This document shows positions 1 to 9,112 of a stretch of DNA of 64,000 nt, in pieces. The DNA is from Bryobacterales bacterium (GTDB lineage Bacteria > Acidobacteriota > Terriglobia > Bryobacterales > UBA6623). How positions within the stretch are numbered: position 1 is the first letter of the stretch; every line of letters begins with the position of its first letter. The translations under genes were made by a program, and so were the position numbers. The notes under the pieces were generated by a model that ran no database searches, was not told the origin of the DNA, and saw only the letters and a list, made by a program, of their open reading frames with translations. The stretch covers positions 62,001-126,000 of the forward strand of contig JAJEHF010000065.1 of NCBI GenBank assembly GCA_022823865.1, written 5' to 3'.

Positions 1-132
1 GTCGATCGCCATGTGCACGGCGCGCTCGCCCTCGCGCACGTCAATCTCCTCGAACTCGTTGCCCAGCGGCGACGCGCCGTACCCGAGAACCGAGACTTCA
101 AGGTCGGTGCTTCCGAGCTTGCGGTATTCCAT
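1..132 (-). CDS. Aldo/keto reductase, N-terminal 44 residues (runs off the window)
   Basis: The minus strand is open from an ATG at 132 to the left edge of the window. The first 44 residues begin MEYRKLGSTDLEVS, followed by LGYGASPLGNEF, which is the first strand of the aldo/keto reductase TIM barrel. The family reduces aldehydes and ketones with NADPH in the cytoplasm. The catalytic Tyr/Lys/His residues lie outside the window, so the substrate cannot be guessed. It is divergent from murQ, with roughly 95 bp between the start codons. Confidence 0.75.
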   Translation of the reverse strand, partial: MEYRKLGSTDLEVSVLGYGASPLGNEFEEIDVREGERAVHMAID

Positions 133-227
133 AGAACAGATCGGCTACCCTGCTGATGGCAAGGGATAGCCAGCTTAGCAGTTCCGGCGGGGCCGCCCGC
201 CGGGAGCCGCCGAGACCGCCCAGTCCG

Positions 228-1130
228 ATGACCGAAGGCCTGCCCGCCACCGAAGAGCGGAACCCGCGCTCGGCCGGGATCGACCTCGCTACCACCGAAC
301 AGGTGTTGGCCGTCATCAACGCCGAGGATGCGCGCGTGGCGGAGGCGGTCCGGGACCAGATCCCGCAAGTCGCCAGGGCACTGGACGCCATCGTCGACCG
401 CTGGGACCGCGGCGGGCGGCTGTTCTACTGCGGGGCCGGCACGAGCGGCCGATTGGGAGTGCTCGACGCAGCCGAGTGCCCGCCGACCTTCGGCACTCCC
501 GACGACCGCGTCACGGCGGTGATCGCCGGCGGCGCGGAAGCGCTGCTGCGCTCCGTGGAGGGAGCCGAGGACAGCCCCGAAACCGCTCGCGCGGACCTGG
601 AAGGGCAGGGCTTCTGCGGCCGCGACGCCTTGGTCGGCATCGCTGCCAGCGGACGCACTCCATACGTGCTGGGAGCGGTCGAGCACGCGGCCGCGATCGG
701 TGCGGTCACGGTCGGGCTGAGCTGCAACCCGGGCTCTGAGCTGGAGCGGGCGGTCGACTACCCCATCACGCCGGAGGTAGGGCCAGAAGTGGTCACGGGG
801 TCGACGCGCATGAAGAGCGGCACGGCGCAAAAGCTGGTGCTGAACATGCTCTCTACCGGGCTGATGATCCGCACGGGCTGCGTGCTCGGCAACTTGATGG
901 TGAACGTCCAGGTCAAGAACGCCAAGCTGGCGGACCGCGCCGAACGGATCGTGCGCGAGGTCTGCGGCTGCGACCCCGAGAGCGCCCGCGCCGCGCTGGA
1001 AGCGGCCGGCTTCAACGTCCGGCTCGCTATTCTGATGCTAAGGCGGCAGCTGGACCGCGACTCCGCCGAGTCGCTGCTGGCGCGCTTCGGCGACAACCTG
1101 CGCCGGGCACTGGAGACAGACGATGACTGA
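228..1130 (+). CDS. murQ: N-acetylmuramic acid 6-phosphate etherase
   Basis: MurQ cleaves the lactyl ether of MurNAc-6-phosphate to GlcNAc-6-phosphate and D-lactate in cytoplasmic peptidoglycan recycling. The 300-residue product matches the usual length of about 298. The SIS-domain phosphosugar motif GAGTSGRLG is followed by DAAECPPT and later VEGAEDS, which carry the two acidic residues expected at the active site. GIAASGRTPYV and GSTRMKSGTAQK are also diagnostic. The start at 228 (MTEGL) matches family N-termini; an in-frame ATG at 156 would add 24 atypical residues. No murP transporter is adjacent. The next gene overlaps it by 8 nt, so the two are probably co-transcribed. Confidence 0.93.
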   Translation: MTEGLPATEERNPRSAGIDLATTEQVLAVINAEDARVAEAVRDQIPQVARALDAIVDRWDRGGRLFYCGAGTSGRLGVLDAAECPPTFGTPDDRVTAVIAGGAEALLRSVEGAEDSPETARADLEGQGFCGRDALVGIAASGRTPYVLGAVEHAAAIGAVTVGLSCNPGSELERAVDYPITPEVGPEVVTGSTRMKSGTAQKLVLNMLSTGLMIRTGCVLGNLMVNVQVKNAKLADRAERIVREVCGCDPESARAALEAAGFNVRLAILMLRRQLDRDSAESLLARFGDNLRRALETDDD

Positions 1131-2268
1131 TCGATTCCACCCCACCCGCAAGGGGCTGCTCGCCGCGGCATTGGCGGCCGCGGCTTGCGCCGGCACGCTG
1201 ACGGCCCAGCCGCGCCGCCCGCAACTGGAATCTCCGACGGTATTGGCGGACGGCCGCATCCAATTCCGAGTCGCCGCGCCGGACGCGCAGACGCTGCGCT
1301 TGCAGGCGCCGTGGGCCGGCAGCGACCTCGAGTTCGAGCGCGGCGAAGCCGGGACGTGGTCGCTAACCGTCGGCCCGGTGCCGCCTGCGATCTACAGCTA
1401 CACCCTGCTGCTGGATGGCGTGCGCGTCCTGGATCCGCACAACACCGCGGTCAAGCGCTGGCTCGGGGGCAACGCCAGCCTGGTCGAAGTCCCGGCGCCC
1501 GAGCCGGTTCCGTACGACCTGCGGGACGTGCCGCACGGCTCGCTGCACGTGCACTACTACGCTTCCGAGGCGGGCGGTGCTAACCGCAGGCTTCTCGTGT
1601 ACACGCCGCCCGGATACTACGACGAGGCGGACAGGCATTACCCGGTGCTGTACCTGCTGCACGGCTCGGGCGACGACGAGACAGCCTGGATGGAGGTGGG
1701 CAAAGCCAACCTCATCCTCGACAACCTGATCGCGTCCGGGGCCGCCGAGCCGATGCTGGTCGTCATGCCGAACGGGCACCCGGTGCCGTGGGCCGCGCGC
1801 CGCCGGGGCATCGGATCCGACAACACGCAGCGGTTTCGCGATGACCTGGTCCAAGGCGCGATGCCATTGGTCGAATCGCTGTATCGCGCCAAGAGCGGAC
1901 CGGCCCAGACAGCCGTCGCCGGCCTGTCGATGGGAGGCGGGCAGTCCCTGTATTGCGCCGCCACCGGCCTGGACCGCTTCTCGTGGGTGGGGGCCTTCTC
2001 GGCCGCAGCTCCCGCCCCTGAGAGCGACGCCGCGCAAGGCCTGCTGGCCGACCCGGAACGCGCCAACGCGAGCCTCGACCTGCTATGGATCGCAATCGGA
2101 CGCGACGACTTCCTGCTGGATCGCAACGAGGCGTTCGAGGCTGCCTTGGTCAAGGCCGGCATCGACCACACGTACCGCGTCACCGCCGGAGGCCACAGCT
2201 GGCCGGTCTGGCGCGGCTACTTGGCCGAGTTTGTGCCGCTGCTGTTCCGCGCCGCCGGCAAACCGTGA
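1123..2268 (+). CDS. Secreted esterase with N-terminal glycogen-binding-like domain (enterochelin esterase / CE1 type)
   Basis: This 381-residue protein has a signal peptide (hydrophobic stretch around residues 11-26 ending at TAQP). An early-set Ig/CBM48-like domain (about 35-125) is followed by an alpha/beta-hydrolase domain of the Fes/feruloyl-esterase D type. Catalytic residues can be read as Ser in GLSMGGG, Asp in IGRDDFL and His in GGHSWP. The start overlaps murQ in an ATG...TGA arrangement, so translation is probably coupled. Family members hydrolyse esters on plant or microbial polymers; the actual ester cannot be told from sequence. Located in periplasm or outside the cell. Confidence 0.82.
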   Translation: MTDRFHPTRKGLLAAALAAAACAGTLTAQPRRPQLESPTVLADGRIQFRVAAPDAQTLRLQAPWAGSDLEFERGEAGTWSLTVGPVPPAIYSYTLLLDGVRVLDPHNTAVKRWLGGNASLVEVPAPEPVPYDLRDVPHGSLHVHYYASEAGGANRRLLVYTPPGYYDEADRHYPVLYLLHGSGDDETAWMEVGKANLILDNLIASGAAEPMLVVMPNGHPVPWAARRRGIGSDNTQRFRDDLVQGAMPLVESLYRAKSGPAQTAVAGLSMGGGQSLYCAATGLDRFSWVGAFSAAAPAPESDAAQGLLADPERANASLDLLWIAIGRDDFLLDRNEAFEAALVKAGIDHTYRVTAGGHSWPVWRGYLAEFVPLLFRAAGKP

Positions 2269-2324
2269 CGAGCCGGGCGCGGGGCATAACCTAGACGGGC
2301 CAGTTTCCGTCATTACATTGACCG

Positions 2325-3617
2325 GTGCAGATGTTGCGCCGCAATAGGTTCTTGGCCATGCCGATCCCGATTCCAACCCGTCCCTGGCTGCGCGCCGGCT
2401 TGGTCGTGGCAGCCTCAGCGACCCTGACTGCCCTGGGCCTGCAGTTGTACGGACCCGCCCCGTTAGAGCTGCCGACCGCCGAGGTCGAGCGCCGCGACTT
2501 CTTGCGCACGGTGCAGAGCCGCGGGGAGCTCAAGAGCGCCGAATCCGTGCAAATCACCGCGCCCCAGACGCCGAACCTGCAGATCGTCCAGCTTGCCGAG
2601 AACGGCAAGCCGATCGTGGCCGGCGACATCGTGGTGCGATTCGACGAGTCGGCCCAGGAAGACACCCTGATCGAACGCCAGACCGAGGTCCGGCAAGTGG
2701 ACAGCGAGATCGAGCAGGCCGAGGCCTCGCACGCCATCACCGACGAGCGCAACGAGATGATGATCATGCAGGCGACGTACAACGTCGAGCGTGCAGGGCT
2801 GGAAGCCAGCAAGCAAGAGATCTTGGCCGAGATCGAGGCGGAGAAGGCCAAGATCGACGTGACCATCGCCGAAGGGGAACTCCAAAAGACCGAGACGACG
2901 GCCGAGGCCAGCGACATGTCCCAAGCGGCCGACATCGAACGCTTGATGGAACGCAAGGGCAAGGCCGAGAGGGATCTGAACCTCTCCCGCACCTACCTGC
3001 GCAGCATGGTGCTGCGCGCGCCGAGCGACGGCATCGTCCACATCCTGCCGAACAACCGCGCCCAAGGGTCGTTCGGAACGGCCCGCCCGCCGTTCCAGGA
3101 GGGCGACACGGTATGGACCGGGGCGGCGATCGCCGAGATCCCGAACCTCGAGTCGCTGCGCGTGGAATTTCGCGTGGACGAGGTGGACCGCGGCCGCGTG
3201 GGCGAGGGCCAGGAGACCCGCATTCGCGTCGATGCGGTCCCCGACGTGGTGCTGGACGGCTCGGTGAGCTGGCTGAGCCCGATCGCCACGCTGGTGTTCA
3301 ACCGCCTGCCGCCCGAGAAGAACTTCCCGGCCTTCGCCGCGCTTGACAAGATCGACGAGCGCCTGCGGCCCGGCATGAGCACCACGGTGGAGATCATCGT
3401 GCAGCGCATCGAGGACGTGCTCGTGATTCCCAGCAAGGCGTCGACCCAGATTGACGGCAAGCCGACCGTCTTCGTCCAAGACGGGGCCACCTACCGGCGC
3501 GTGCCGATCGAGGTAGCCGCCACCAACGGCACCGAGATCGTCGTCGCCGCCGGGCTGCAAGAGGGCGACGTGATCGCCCTGGAGAATCCCGAGACTTCTC
3601 AGGGACGAACCCTATAG
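2325..3617 (+). CDS. HlyD/MacA-type periplasmic adaptor of an efflux system
   Basis: Membrane-fusion adaptor of about 430 residues: one N-terminal membrane anchor, a barrel-sandwich half (VERRDF..TVQSRGEL), a long heptad-rich coiled coil (about 115-215), the second barrel-sandwich half (LRAPSDGIVHIL) and a beta-barrel domain ending VLVIPSKA. Such proteins link an inner-membrane ABC permease to a TolC channel. The start is uncertain: GTG at 2325 lies 5 nt after a TACATT hexamer; ATG at 2331 and 2358 are alternatives. First gene of a four-gene operon with a second adaptor, a permease and TolC. Confidence 0.85.
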   Translation: MQMLRRNRFLAMPIPIPTRPWLRAGLVVAASATLTALGLQLYGPAPLELPTAEVERRDFLRTVQSRGELKSAESVQITAPQTPNLQIVQLAENGKPIVAGDIVVRFDESAQEDTLIERQTEVRQVDSEIEQAEASHAITDERNEMMIMQATYNVERAGLEASKQEILAEIEAEKAKIDVTIAEGELQKTETTAEASDMSQAADIERLMERKGKAERDLNLSRTYLRSMVLRAPSDGIVHILPNNRAQGSFGTARPPFQEGDTVWTGAAIAEIPNLESLRVEFRVDEVDRGRVGEGQETRIRVDAVPDVVLDGSVSWLSPIATLVFNRLPPEKNFPAFAALDKIDERLRPGMSTTVEIIVQRIEDVLVIPSKASTQIDGKPTVFVQDGATYRRVPIEVAATNGTEIVVAAGLQEGDVIALENPETSQGRTL

Positions 3618-3636
3618 CGACACCGGAGACAAAACC

Positions 3637-5757
3637 ATGACGAAGCTACTGTTGCGGATTGCGATCGTCTTCGTAGCCGGGGCACTCGCGGCCGGCGGCT
3701 ACTTTGTGTGGCAGAGCCTGCCCGAGGACGAACAGCGCTTCGCCCTCGCCGAAGTGCAGCGGGGCGACTTGGTCGTGAAGACCTACCTGCGCGGCGAGCT
3801 GCGGGCCGTGCGCTCCCTGACCCTGACGGCGCCCAATATCGGAACCCAGTCCCAGATCACGCAGCTGGCACCGATGGGCTCCCTCGCCACCCGTGGCGAC
3901 CTGATCTTCGAACTGGACGACTCCGAGCGCGTGGCGGCGCTGGAAGACAGCCTGCTGACGGTGGAGCAGATTCAGGAGAACCTCAAGAAGGCCGAAGCCG
4001 AGTTGGAGATCCGCAAGAGCCAGGACGAAGTCGAGATCGTCCAAGCGAATTTCCAGGTGCGGCGAGCGGAGCTGGAGGTCCAGCGCAACGAGCTGCTGGC
4101 GGATATTGACGCGCGCAAGAACGAGCTCACCCTCGAGGAAGCCCGGCGGCGCAAGCAGAAGCTCGAGGCGGACATCGAGAACCGGCTCAAGCAGCGCGAG
4201 TCCGAACTGGCGGTGCTGCGCGAGCAACTGAACAAGGCCCAGCTGGACGTGGACCGCGACAAGCGCCGGATCGCGCAGTCGCGCGTGCTCGCGCCGCTGA
4301 CAGGGCTGGTGGCGATCCTCCAGAACCGCTCCGGCGGGCGCGGCGGCTTCGGGCAGTCGCTGCCCGAGATCCGCGAAGGGGACCAGATCCCGGCGGGCAT
4401 GTCGGTGGCGCAACTGCTGGACTTGTCCGAAATGGAGTTGCTGACCCGCGTGGAGGAGTCCGAGCGGGCCAACCTGCGCGAGGGGCAAGAGGTCCTCATC
4501 CGCCTCGATGCCATCCCGGACAAGACCGTGACGGGCACGATCAAGCGTTTGGGCAACACCGCGTCGGCGAACATCTTCTCCGGCGAAGCGGTCAAGAAGT
4601 TCGAATGCGTCATCGGCATCGACATGGAGCAGTTGCTCGAAAACATCGGCGCCGAGCGCGATCGCATCGAGCGGATCATGGCGACGGCGCGTCAGAACGC
4701 ATCCGTGGGCTACGGGGCGCGACGCGGGAACGCCGCCGCGCGAGCCCCGCGCGGCGACGCGGCCAGCGCGCCGCCGGAAGGCCGCGGCCAGGGACAGCGC
4801 GGGGAAGGCGACCGAGACGGCCAGGCGGGGGCACGCGGCGGGGGACAAGCGCCCACGCGCCAGCAAGCTCAGAACGGCGGACCGGGCGGCGGCCAGCGTG
4901 CCCAGGGACAACGGCAGGGGCCGGGCACCGGGCAGCAGGGCGATCGCGCCCAGCGCGGCGGCGGGCAACAACAGCAGCGCGCCGGGGGCCAGGCGCAAGG
5001 CGGGCAGGGCCAGCGGGGCGGACAGGGCTTCGACCCCTCGCGCATCCTGAGCCGCCTGCCGGAAGAGGCCCGCAAGCAGGCCGAAGACCTGCTCAAGGGC
5101 CGCAGCCCGCAAGAGCTCAGCAATGAAGAGCGCCAGCAGTTCCGCCAGATCATGCAAGCCGCCGGGGGCGGCGGTCGCCAAGGCGGCGGTGGTCCGGGTG
5201 GCGGGTTCGCAGGCCCGGGCGGTGGATTCGGAGGGCCGGGCGGCGGATTCGCGGGCCCGGGCGGCGGATTTGGAGGCCCGGGCGGCGGATTCGGCGCTGC
5301 AGGGGGCGCGCCCGGCGGTGGCGCGGGCGGCGGCGGACGAGGCGATCGCCAGCCTCAAACCGCCACGGCGGCTTCGTCCGGATCGGAGTTCAGCGAGTCC
5401 GAGCGGGCGGGGGCGCAGCTTCCCGAGCCACCCCAGCAGGGCTCGGACGTGGAGGTGTTGCTCCGCCCAGGCTTGCTGGCCGATGCGGAGGTGACGGTCG
5501 AGCACATCCCGGACACGCTCTACATCCCGTACCAGGCGGTGTTCGAAGAGGGCGCGCAGAACATCGTCTACGTGCTGGAGTCCGGGCGGCTCCGGGCCAG
5601 GCGTGTCCAGCTCGGGCGCAGGTCTGAGTCCCAGGTGGCTGTCGTGGACGGGCTCGCCGAGGGCGAGCTGATCTCGCTCTATCGCCCCGACTCCGCTCCG
5701 GCTTCGCAGTCCAAGACTCCCGAGTCCTCGACCGGGCCGGCGTTCCCGGGAGGCTGA
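3637..5757 (+). CDS. HlyD/MacA-type adaptor with large Gln/Gly-rich insertion
   Basis: Second adaptor of the operon, 706 residues against the usual 350-450. Residues 1-340 hold the anchor, lipoyl-like halves and a long charged coiled coil (about 105-215). The extra length is a low-complexity insert at about residues 355-590, rich in Gly, Gln, Arg and Pro, which includes a perfect-frame 7-residue tandem repeat. The conserved adaptor fold resumes near residue 605 (VEVLLRPGLLADAEV, then LYIPYQAVF). A GGAGA ribosome-binding site precedes the ATG. A short folded-looking piece within the insert (about 465-510, DPSRILSRLPEEARKQ) breaks the low complexity. Confidence 0.85.
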   Translation: MTKLLLRIAIVFVAGALAAGGYFVWQSLPEDEQRFALAEVQRGDLVVKTYLRGELRAVRSLTLTAPNIGTQSQITQLAPMGSLATRGDLIFELDDSERVAALEDSLLTVEQIQENLKKAEAELEIRKSQDEVEIVQANFQVRRAELEVQRNELLADIDARKNELTLEEARRRKQKLEADIENRLKQRESELAVLREQLNKAQLDVDRDKRRIAQSRVLAPLTGLVAILQNRSGGRGGFGQSLPEIREGDQIPAGMSVAQLLDLSEMELLTRVEESERANLREGQEVLIRLDAIPDKTVTGTIKRLGNTASANIFSGEAVKKFECVIGIDMEQLLENIGAERDRIERIMATARQNASVGYGARRGNAAARAPRGDAASAPPEGRGQGQRGEGDRDGQAGARGGGQAPTRQQAQNGGPGGGQRAQGQRQGPGTGQQGDRAQRGGGQQQQRAGGQAQGGQGQRGGQGFDPSRILSRLPEEARKQAEDLLKGRSPQELSNEERQQFRQIMQAAGGGGRQGGGGPGGGFAGPGGGFGGPGGGFAGPGGGFGGPGGGFGAAGGAPGGGAGGGGRGDRQPQTATAASSGSEFSESERAGAQLPEPPQQGSDVEVLLRPGLLADAEVTVEHIPDTLYIPYQAVFEEGAQNIVYVLESGRLRARRVQLGRRSESQVAVVDGLAEGELISLYRPDSAPASQSKTPESSTGPAFPGG
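5194..5295 (+). repeat. 21-bp tandem repeat inside the second adaptor gene
   Basis: Four full copies and one partial copy of a 21-bp unit encode PGGGFAG and PGGGFGG in alternation, so the higher-order period is 42 bp. Units begin at 5194, 5215, 5236, 5257 and 5278. They lie in frame at about residues 520-553 of the adaptor. Copy-number change by slippage would keep the reading frame. Confidence 0.9.
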
Positions 5758-5760
5758 TGA

Positions 5761-7014
5761 ATGCAACTTCCCAACGTAATGCCCGAACTCCAGATGGGGA
5801 TCGGGAGCCTGCTGGCCCACAAGCTGCGCACGCTGCTGACGATGCTCGGCATGATCTTCGGCGTCGGCGCCGTGGTCGCCATGCTGTCGATCACCGAGGG
5901 CGCCCGGCAGGAGATGATCCGCTACATCGACCTGCTCGGGGTGAACAACATCGTGGTGGAGGCCAGCGAGGCGCCGGATCGCGACACGCTGATCGAGGTG
6001 CGCCAAGTCTCGCCCGGGCTGACGTTCCGGGACGCGCGCGCGATCGCTGCGAACACGCCGAACATCGCCAGCCTGTCCGAGCGCAAGACGTTCCAGCCTA
6101 CCAGCCTGCTGCCCAGCATGGACGGCGACCTCCCGACGCTGATCGGGGTCCGGCCGAACTACACCGACATCTACAGCATGTCGCTGATCGAGGGCCGCTT
6201 CTTCACCGATGACGAGCACTCCCGCTCGGCTCCGGTGTGCGTGCTCGGAGAGCGGGCCAAGATCAGCATCCTGGGCTACGGCAACGCGGTGGGCAAGTAC
6301 GTCAAGGTCAACGAGGTGTGGCTGCACGTGATCGGCGTCACGGCGCCGCAGGCAACCGCCGAGTCCGACGTGGAGGGACTGGAGGCCGACGACCGCAGCA
6401 ACGTCATCCTCGCTCCGCTGAACTCGGTCATGCGCCGCTTCGAGGACAACAACAGCTACCTCAAGGACGAGATCGACGGCATCTACATCCGAGTCCAGCC
6501 CGAAGCGGACCCCATCGAGACGTCGCAGATCGTGCGGGCCATCCTGAACACGACGCACAACGGCGCCAGCGACTTCTCCGTGCTGGTGCCGGCAGATCTG
6601 CTGGCGCAGCGCGAGCAGCAGCAGCTGGTGTTCCAGATCGTGATGATCTGCATCGCGGGCATCTCGCTGCTGGTGGGCGGCATCGGCATCATGAACATCA
6701 TGCTCGCGACCGTGCTCGAGCGCACGCGCGAGATCGGCATCCGGCGCGCTATCGGAGCGCGCCAGCGCGACATCGTGCGGCAGTTCCTGATCGAGGCGGT
6801 GATGATATCCATCCTCGGCGGCCTGATCGGCATCGCGGCCGGCTTCGGCGGCTCCAAGATCATCGCCGCCATCGCCGGCTGGGCGACTGTCGTGACGGTC
6901 ATCTCGATCGTAGTCTCGTTCGGCGTCTCGGTATTCATCGGACTGCTGTTCGGCATCTACCCCGCCATGCAGGCGGCCAAACTCGACCCCATTGAGGCCA
7001 TCCGCTATGAGTAG
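5761..7014 (+). CDS. MacB-type ABC transporter permease without ATPase domain
   Basis: This 417-residue protein has the MacB/FtsX permease plan: a membrane helix at about residues 22-46, a periplasmic MacB_PCD domain (about 50-275), and three C-terminal membrane helices (about 290-315, 340-365, 375-405). The loop ERTREIGIRRAIGARQRDI after the second helix is the usual coupling segment to an ATPase. No Walker A motif is present and no ATPase is encoded nearby, so the nucleotide-binding subunit must come from elsewhere. The ATG lies 3 nt after the upstream stop; the downstream TolC gene overlaps its end. Confidence 0.88.
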   Translation: MQLPNVMPELQMGIGSLLAHKLRTLLTMLGMIFGVGAVVAMLSITEGARQEMIRYIDLLGVNNIVVEASEAPDRDTLIEVRQVSPGLTFRDARAIAANTPNIASLSERKTFQPTSLLPSMDGDLPTLIGVRPNYTDIYSMSLIEGRFFTDDEHSRSAPVCVLGERAKISILGYGNAVGKYVKVNEVWLHVIGVTAPQATAESDVEGLEADDRSNVILAPLNSVMRRFEDNNSYLKDEIDGIYIRVQPEADPIETSQIVRAILNTTHNGASDFSVLVPADLLAQREQQQLVFQIVMICIAGISLLVGGIGIMNIMLATVLERTREIGIRRAIGARQRDIVRQFLIEAVMISILGGLIGIAAGFGGSKIIAAIAGWATVVTVISIVVSFGVSVFIGLLFGIYPAMQAAKLDPIEAIRYE

Positions 7015-8662
7015 TGCTCTTCGCAAAGCCCTCCCCGCCCTGGCGTTCGCCCTGGCCGCCAGCCCCGCCGCGGCCCAGTTCGCGACGTTTCCGGACGGAG
7101 CTTACTTCCGGGAGCAGTGGCAGGCCGCCCCGTACGACGTCGAAGTCGGATCCGTCGGGCAGCTGGAGGACTACGTCGTTGACGGCAAGCTGGAGCTGAA
7201 TCTGAACTCTTACTTGCAGCTGGTGATGGCCAATCACCCGGACGTGCAGATCCAGATCCTGACCGTGCTCCAGTCGCAAAATTCGATCCAGGCCGCCTTC
7301 AGCCCGTTCGACCCGACGCTGGCGCTGAACTTCAACGCGAACCGCTCGACGAATCCGTCGCAGGACCAGCTGCAGGGCGGCGACGTGATCAGCTCGCTGC
7401 GCCAGAACGGCGGCTTTACCTACCGCCACACGCTGGACACGGGCACGAACTACCAAATCGGCTTCACGGGCCTGAAGAGCGCCAGCAGCAGCTCGTTCCG
7501 GACGTTCAACCCTTCGATCCAAGACACGCTGCAGTTCAGCATCTCGCAACCCCTGCTGCGCGATCGCGGGCGAGGCATCCAGCGCATCCCGATCCTGATC
7601 GCGCGGGCCCGCTTTGACAACTCGCAGTCGACGGCCAGGACGCGCATTCTCGCCCTGGTCGCGCAAGCGGAGAACACCTACTGGCAGGTGGTGTCCAACC
7701 GCGAGTCCCTCAATGTGCAGGAGAACAACCTGGACCTGCGGCGCAGGTTCCTGGAGCGCTCGCAGCGCGAGCTGGAACTGGGCGCGATCTCCCCGCTGGA
7801 CATCTACCAGCCCGAGCAGAACTACGCCAACGCCCAGGTGAGCGTCACGCGCGCCCGCTACCAGCTGCAGCAGGCGGAAGATCGCGTGCGTCGGCAGATC
7901 GGAGCGGACCTGGACCCCGAGATCCGCAATCTGCCGCTGGTGCTGACCGAGTCCGCCGACCCGCCGATCTACATGCCGGCGTTCGAGCCGGAGGAGTCCA
8001 TCCGCAAGGCGACTCTGATGCGCCCCGAGATCCGGCTGCGCAGGACGACCCTGGCGATCGACGACTACAACATCAAGCGCGACACCAACGCCCAGCGCCC
8101 CGACCTCGCCCTGACGGCCCAGTACAGCGCGACGGGGCTGGGCGGAAACCTCTTCCAAAACTCCGCATTGGGTGCCGGCTCGACCCAGCTCATCTCAGCC
8201 AGCGGCTTTCCTGCGGCGATGGGCCAGCTGTTCCGATTCGCGTTCCCCACCTATAGCGTGGGGTTGCAGCTGAACCTACCGCTGCGCAACCGGCGCGCGG
8301 CGGTGAACCTGGCCAACTCGGTGCTGCAGAAGAAGCAGAACATGTACGAACTGCGCGCCTTGGAGCAACAGGTCCGGCTCGAGGTCTTGAACGCGATCAC
8401 GGGCGTGGAGCTGAGCAAGGCCGCCATCCAGCAGGCCGCCGTGGCGCTGGATTTCTCCCAGAAGCGCTTGGATGCCGAGCAGCGCAAGTACGACCTGGGC
8501 GTGAGCACGGCCTTCATCGTGCTGGACGCGCAGGATGACCTGGTGCAGAGCCAGGCCGACCTGCTCCAGGAATCGATCGGCTACCGCCGAGCGATGGTGA
8601 CCCTGATGCAGGCAACCGGGGAACTGTTGGAAGCGCGGGGCATCACGCTGGACTTCAACTAG
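7007..8662 (+). CDS. TolC-family outer-membrane efflux channel
   Basis: The 551-residue product has a signal peptide cut near AAAQF and two related halves of long alternating helices typical of the outer-membrane efflux protein family. The start at ATG 7007 overlaps the permease stop (ATGAGTAG); a TTG five codons earlier is possible but lacks support. With the two adaptors and the permease it forms a tripartite exporter spanning both membranes. The tRNA-Pro promoter overlaps its stop codon. Confidence 0.88.
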   Translation: MSSALRKALPALAFALAASPAAAQFATFPDGAYFREQWQAAPYDVEVGSVGQLEDYVVDGKLELNLNSYLQLVMANHPDVQIQILTVLQSQNSIQAAFSPFDPTLALNFNANRSTNPSQDQLQGGDVISSLRQNGGFTYRHTLDTGTNYQIGFTGLKSASSSSFRTFNPSIQDTLQFSISQPLLRDRGRGIQRIPILIARARFDNSQSTARTRILALVAQAENTYWQVVSNRESLNVQENNLDLRRRFLERSQRELELGAISPLDIYQPEQNYANAQVSVTRARYQLQQAEDRVRRQIGADLDPEIRNLPLVLTESADPPIYMPAFEPEESIRKATLMRPEIRLRRTTLAIDDYNIKRDTNAQRPDLALTAQYSATGLGGNLFQNSALGAGSTQLISASGFPAAMGQLFRFAFPTYSVGLQLNLPLRNRRAAVNLANSVLQKKQNMYELRALEQQVRLEVLNAITGVELSKAAIQQAAVALDFSQKRLDAEQRKYDLGVSTAFIVLDAQDDLVQSQADLLQESIGYRRAMVTLMQATGELLEARGITLDFN

Positions 8663-8682
8663 CGGAACAGCGGGCCTACAAT
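8654..8682 (+). promoter_or_regulatory. Putative promoter of tRNA-Pro
   Basis: TTCAAC (8654-8659) and TACAAT (8677-8682) are separated by 17 bp. The second hexamer ends 13 nt before the mature tRNA 5' end. The -35 box overlaps the stop codon of the TolC gene. Confidence 0.5.
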
Positions 8683-8695
8683 AGGAACCAGGCGC

Positions 8696-8772
8696 CGGGG
8701 CGTGGCGCAGTCTGGTAGCGCGCCTGCTTTGGGAGCAGGAAGTCGGGGGTTCGAATCCCTCCGCCCCGACCA
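8696..8772 (+). tRNA. tRNA-Pro (anticodon TGG)
   Basis: A full 77-nt cloverleaf with encoded CCA. The acceptor stem pairs CGGGGCG (8696-8702) with CGCCCCG (8762-8768). The anticodon stem is CCTGC/GCAGG with loop TTTGGGA, giving anticodon TGG at 8730-8732. The T arm contains GTTCGAATC. Confidence 0.96.
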
Positions 8773-8794
8773 TGGCTCAACGGGTCCGACCCGC

Positions 8795-8833
8795 ACACAT
8801 AGGTAACAGAACGTACCGGACACATGGGTTACA
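8795..8833. repeat. Two copies of ACACATrGGTwACA, possible insertion-element end remnant
   Basis: Two 14-bp copies at 8795-8808 and 8820-8833 are spaced 25 bp apart just after tRNA-Pro. The motif resembles termini of IS481-like elements as I recall them, but no transposase is present. The rest of the 8773-9112 gap shows no convincing gene; short open frames on both strands do not look like proteins. Confidence 0.3.
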
Positions 8834-9112
8834 ACTTCGCGCCGAAGGGGTTGTCCATGGCCTGCCGCGTCCTCTGCTCTCGGCCAATATTGCCCAGATC
8901 GGGCAGGAGCGGCCGCGGTGTCTCGGTCAGGCCTGGTGCGTGGCTCAAGCCCCGAGCCGGCACAACCAAGGCCTGATCGTGTCGTGCTCGATTCAGTAGT
9001 GACGCGAGTAGCGGCCGCTCATCCGGCGGCGGGATAGAGTCACGGCCATTCCGCTTGCACGACTGTTGTGCCAATCGGACCGTATCTACGGCGCACGGGA
9101 CTCACGCCGGGC

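Noticed and set aside
5194-5295. CRISPR-like regular repeat
   Set aside because: The 21-bp units are contiguous, in frame and encode a glycine-rich peptide; there are no spacers and no cas genes.
3646-7026. A 1,126-codon open frame on the minus strand opposite the efflux operon
   Set aside because: It is the antisense shadow of three well-supported plus-strand genes with strong GC third-position bias; its product is His/Arg/Asp-rich without any domain.
8276-8773. Minus-strand frame beginning MVGAEGFEPPTSCSQ
   Set aside because: This N-terminus is the well-known false translation of the complement of a tRNA (here tRNA-Pro), and the rest opposes the TolC gene.
8772-8999. Plus-strand 75-codon frame after tRNA-Pro
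   Set aside because: It starts inside the tRNA CCA end and encodes no recognisable protein; more likely part of an insertion-element scar.
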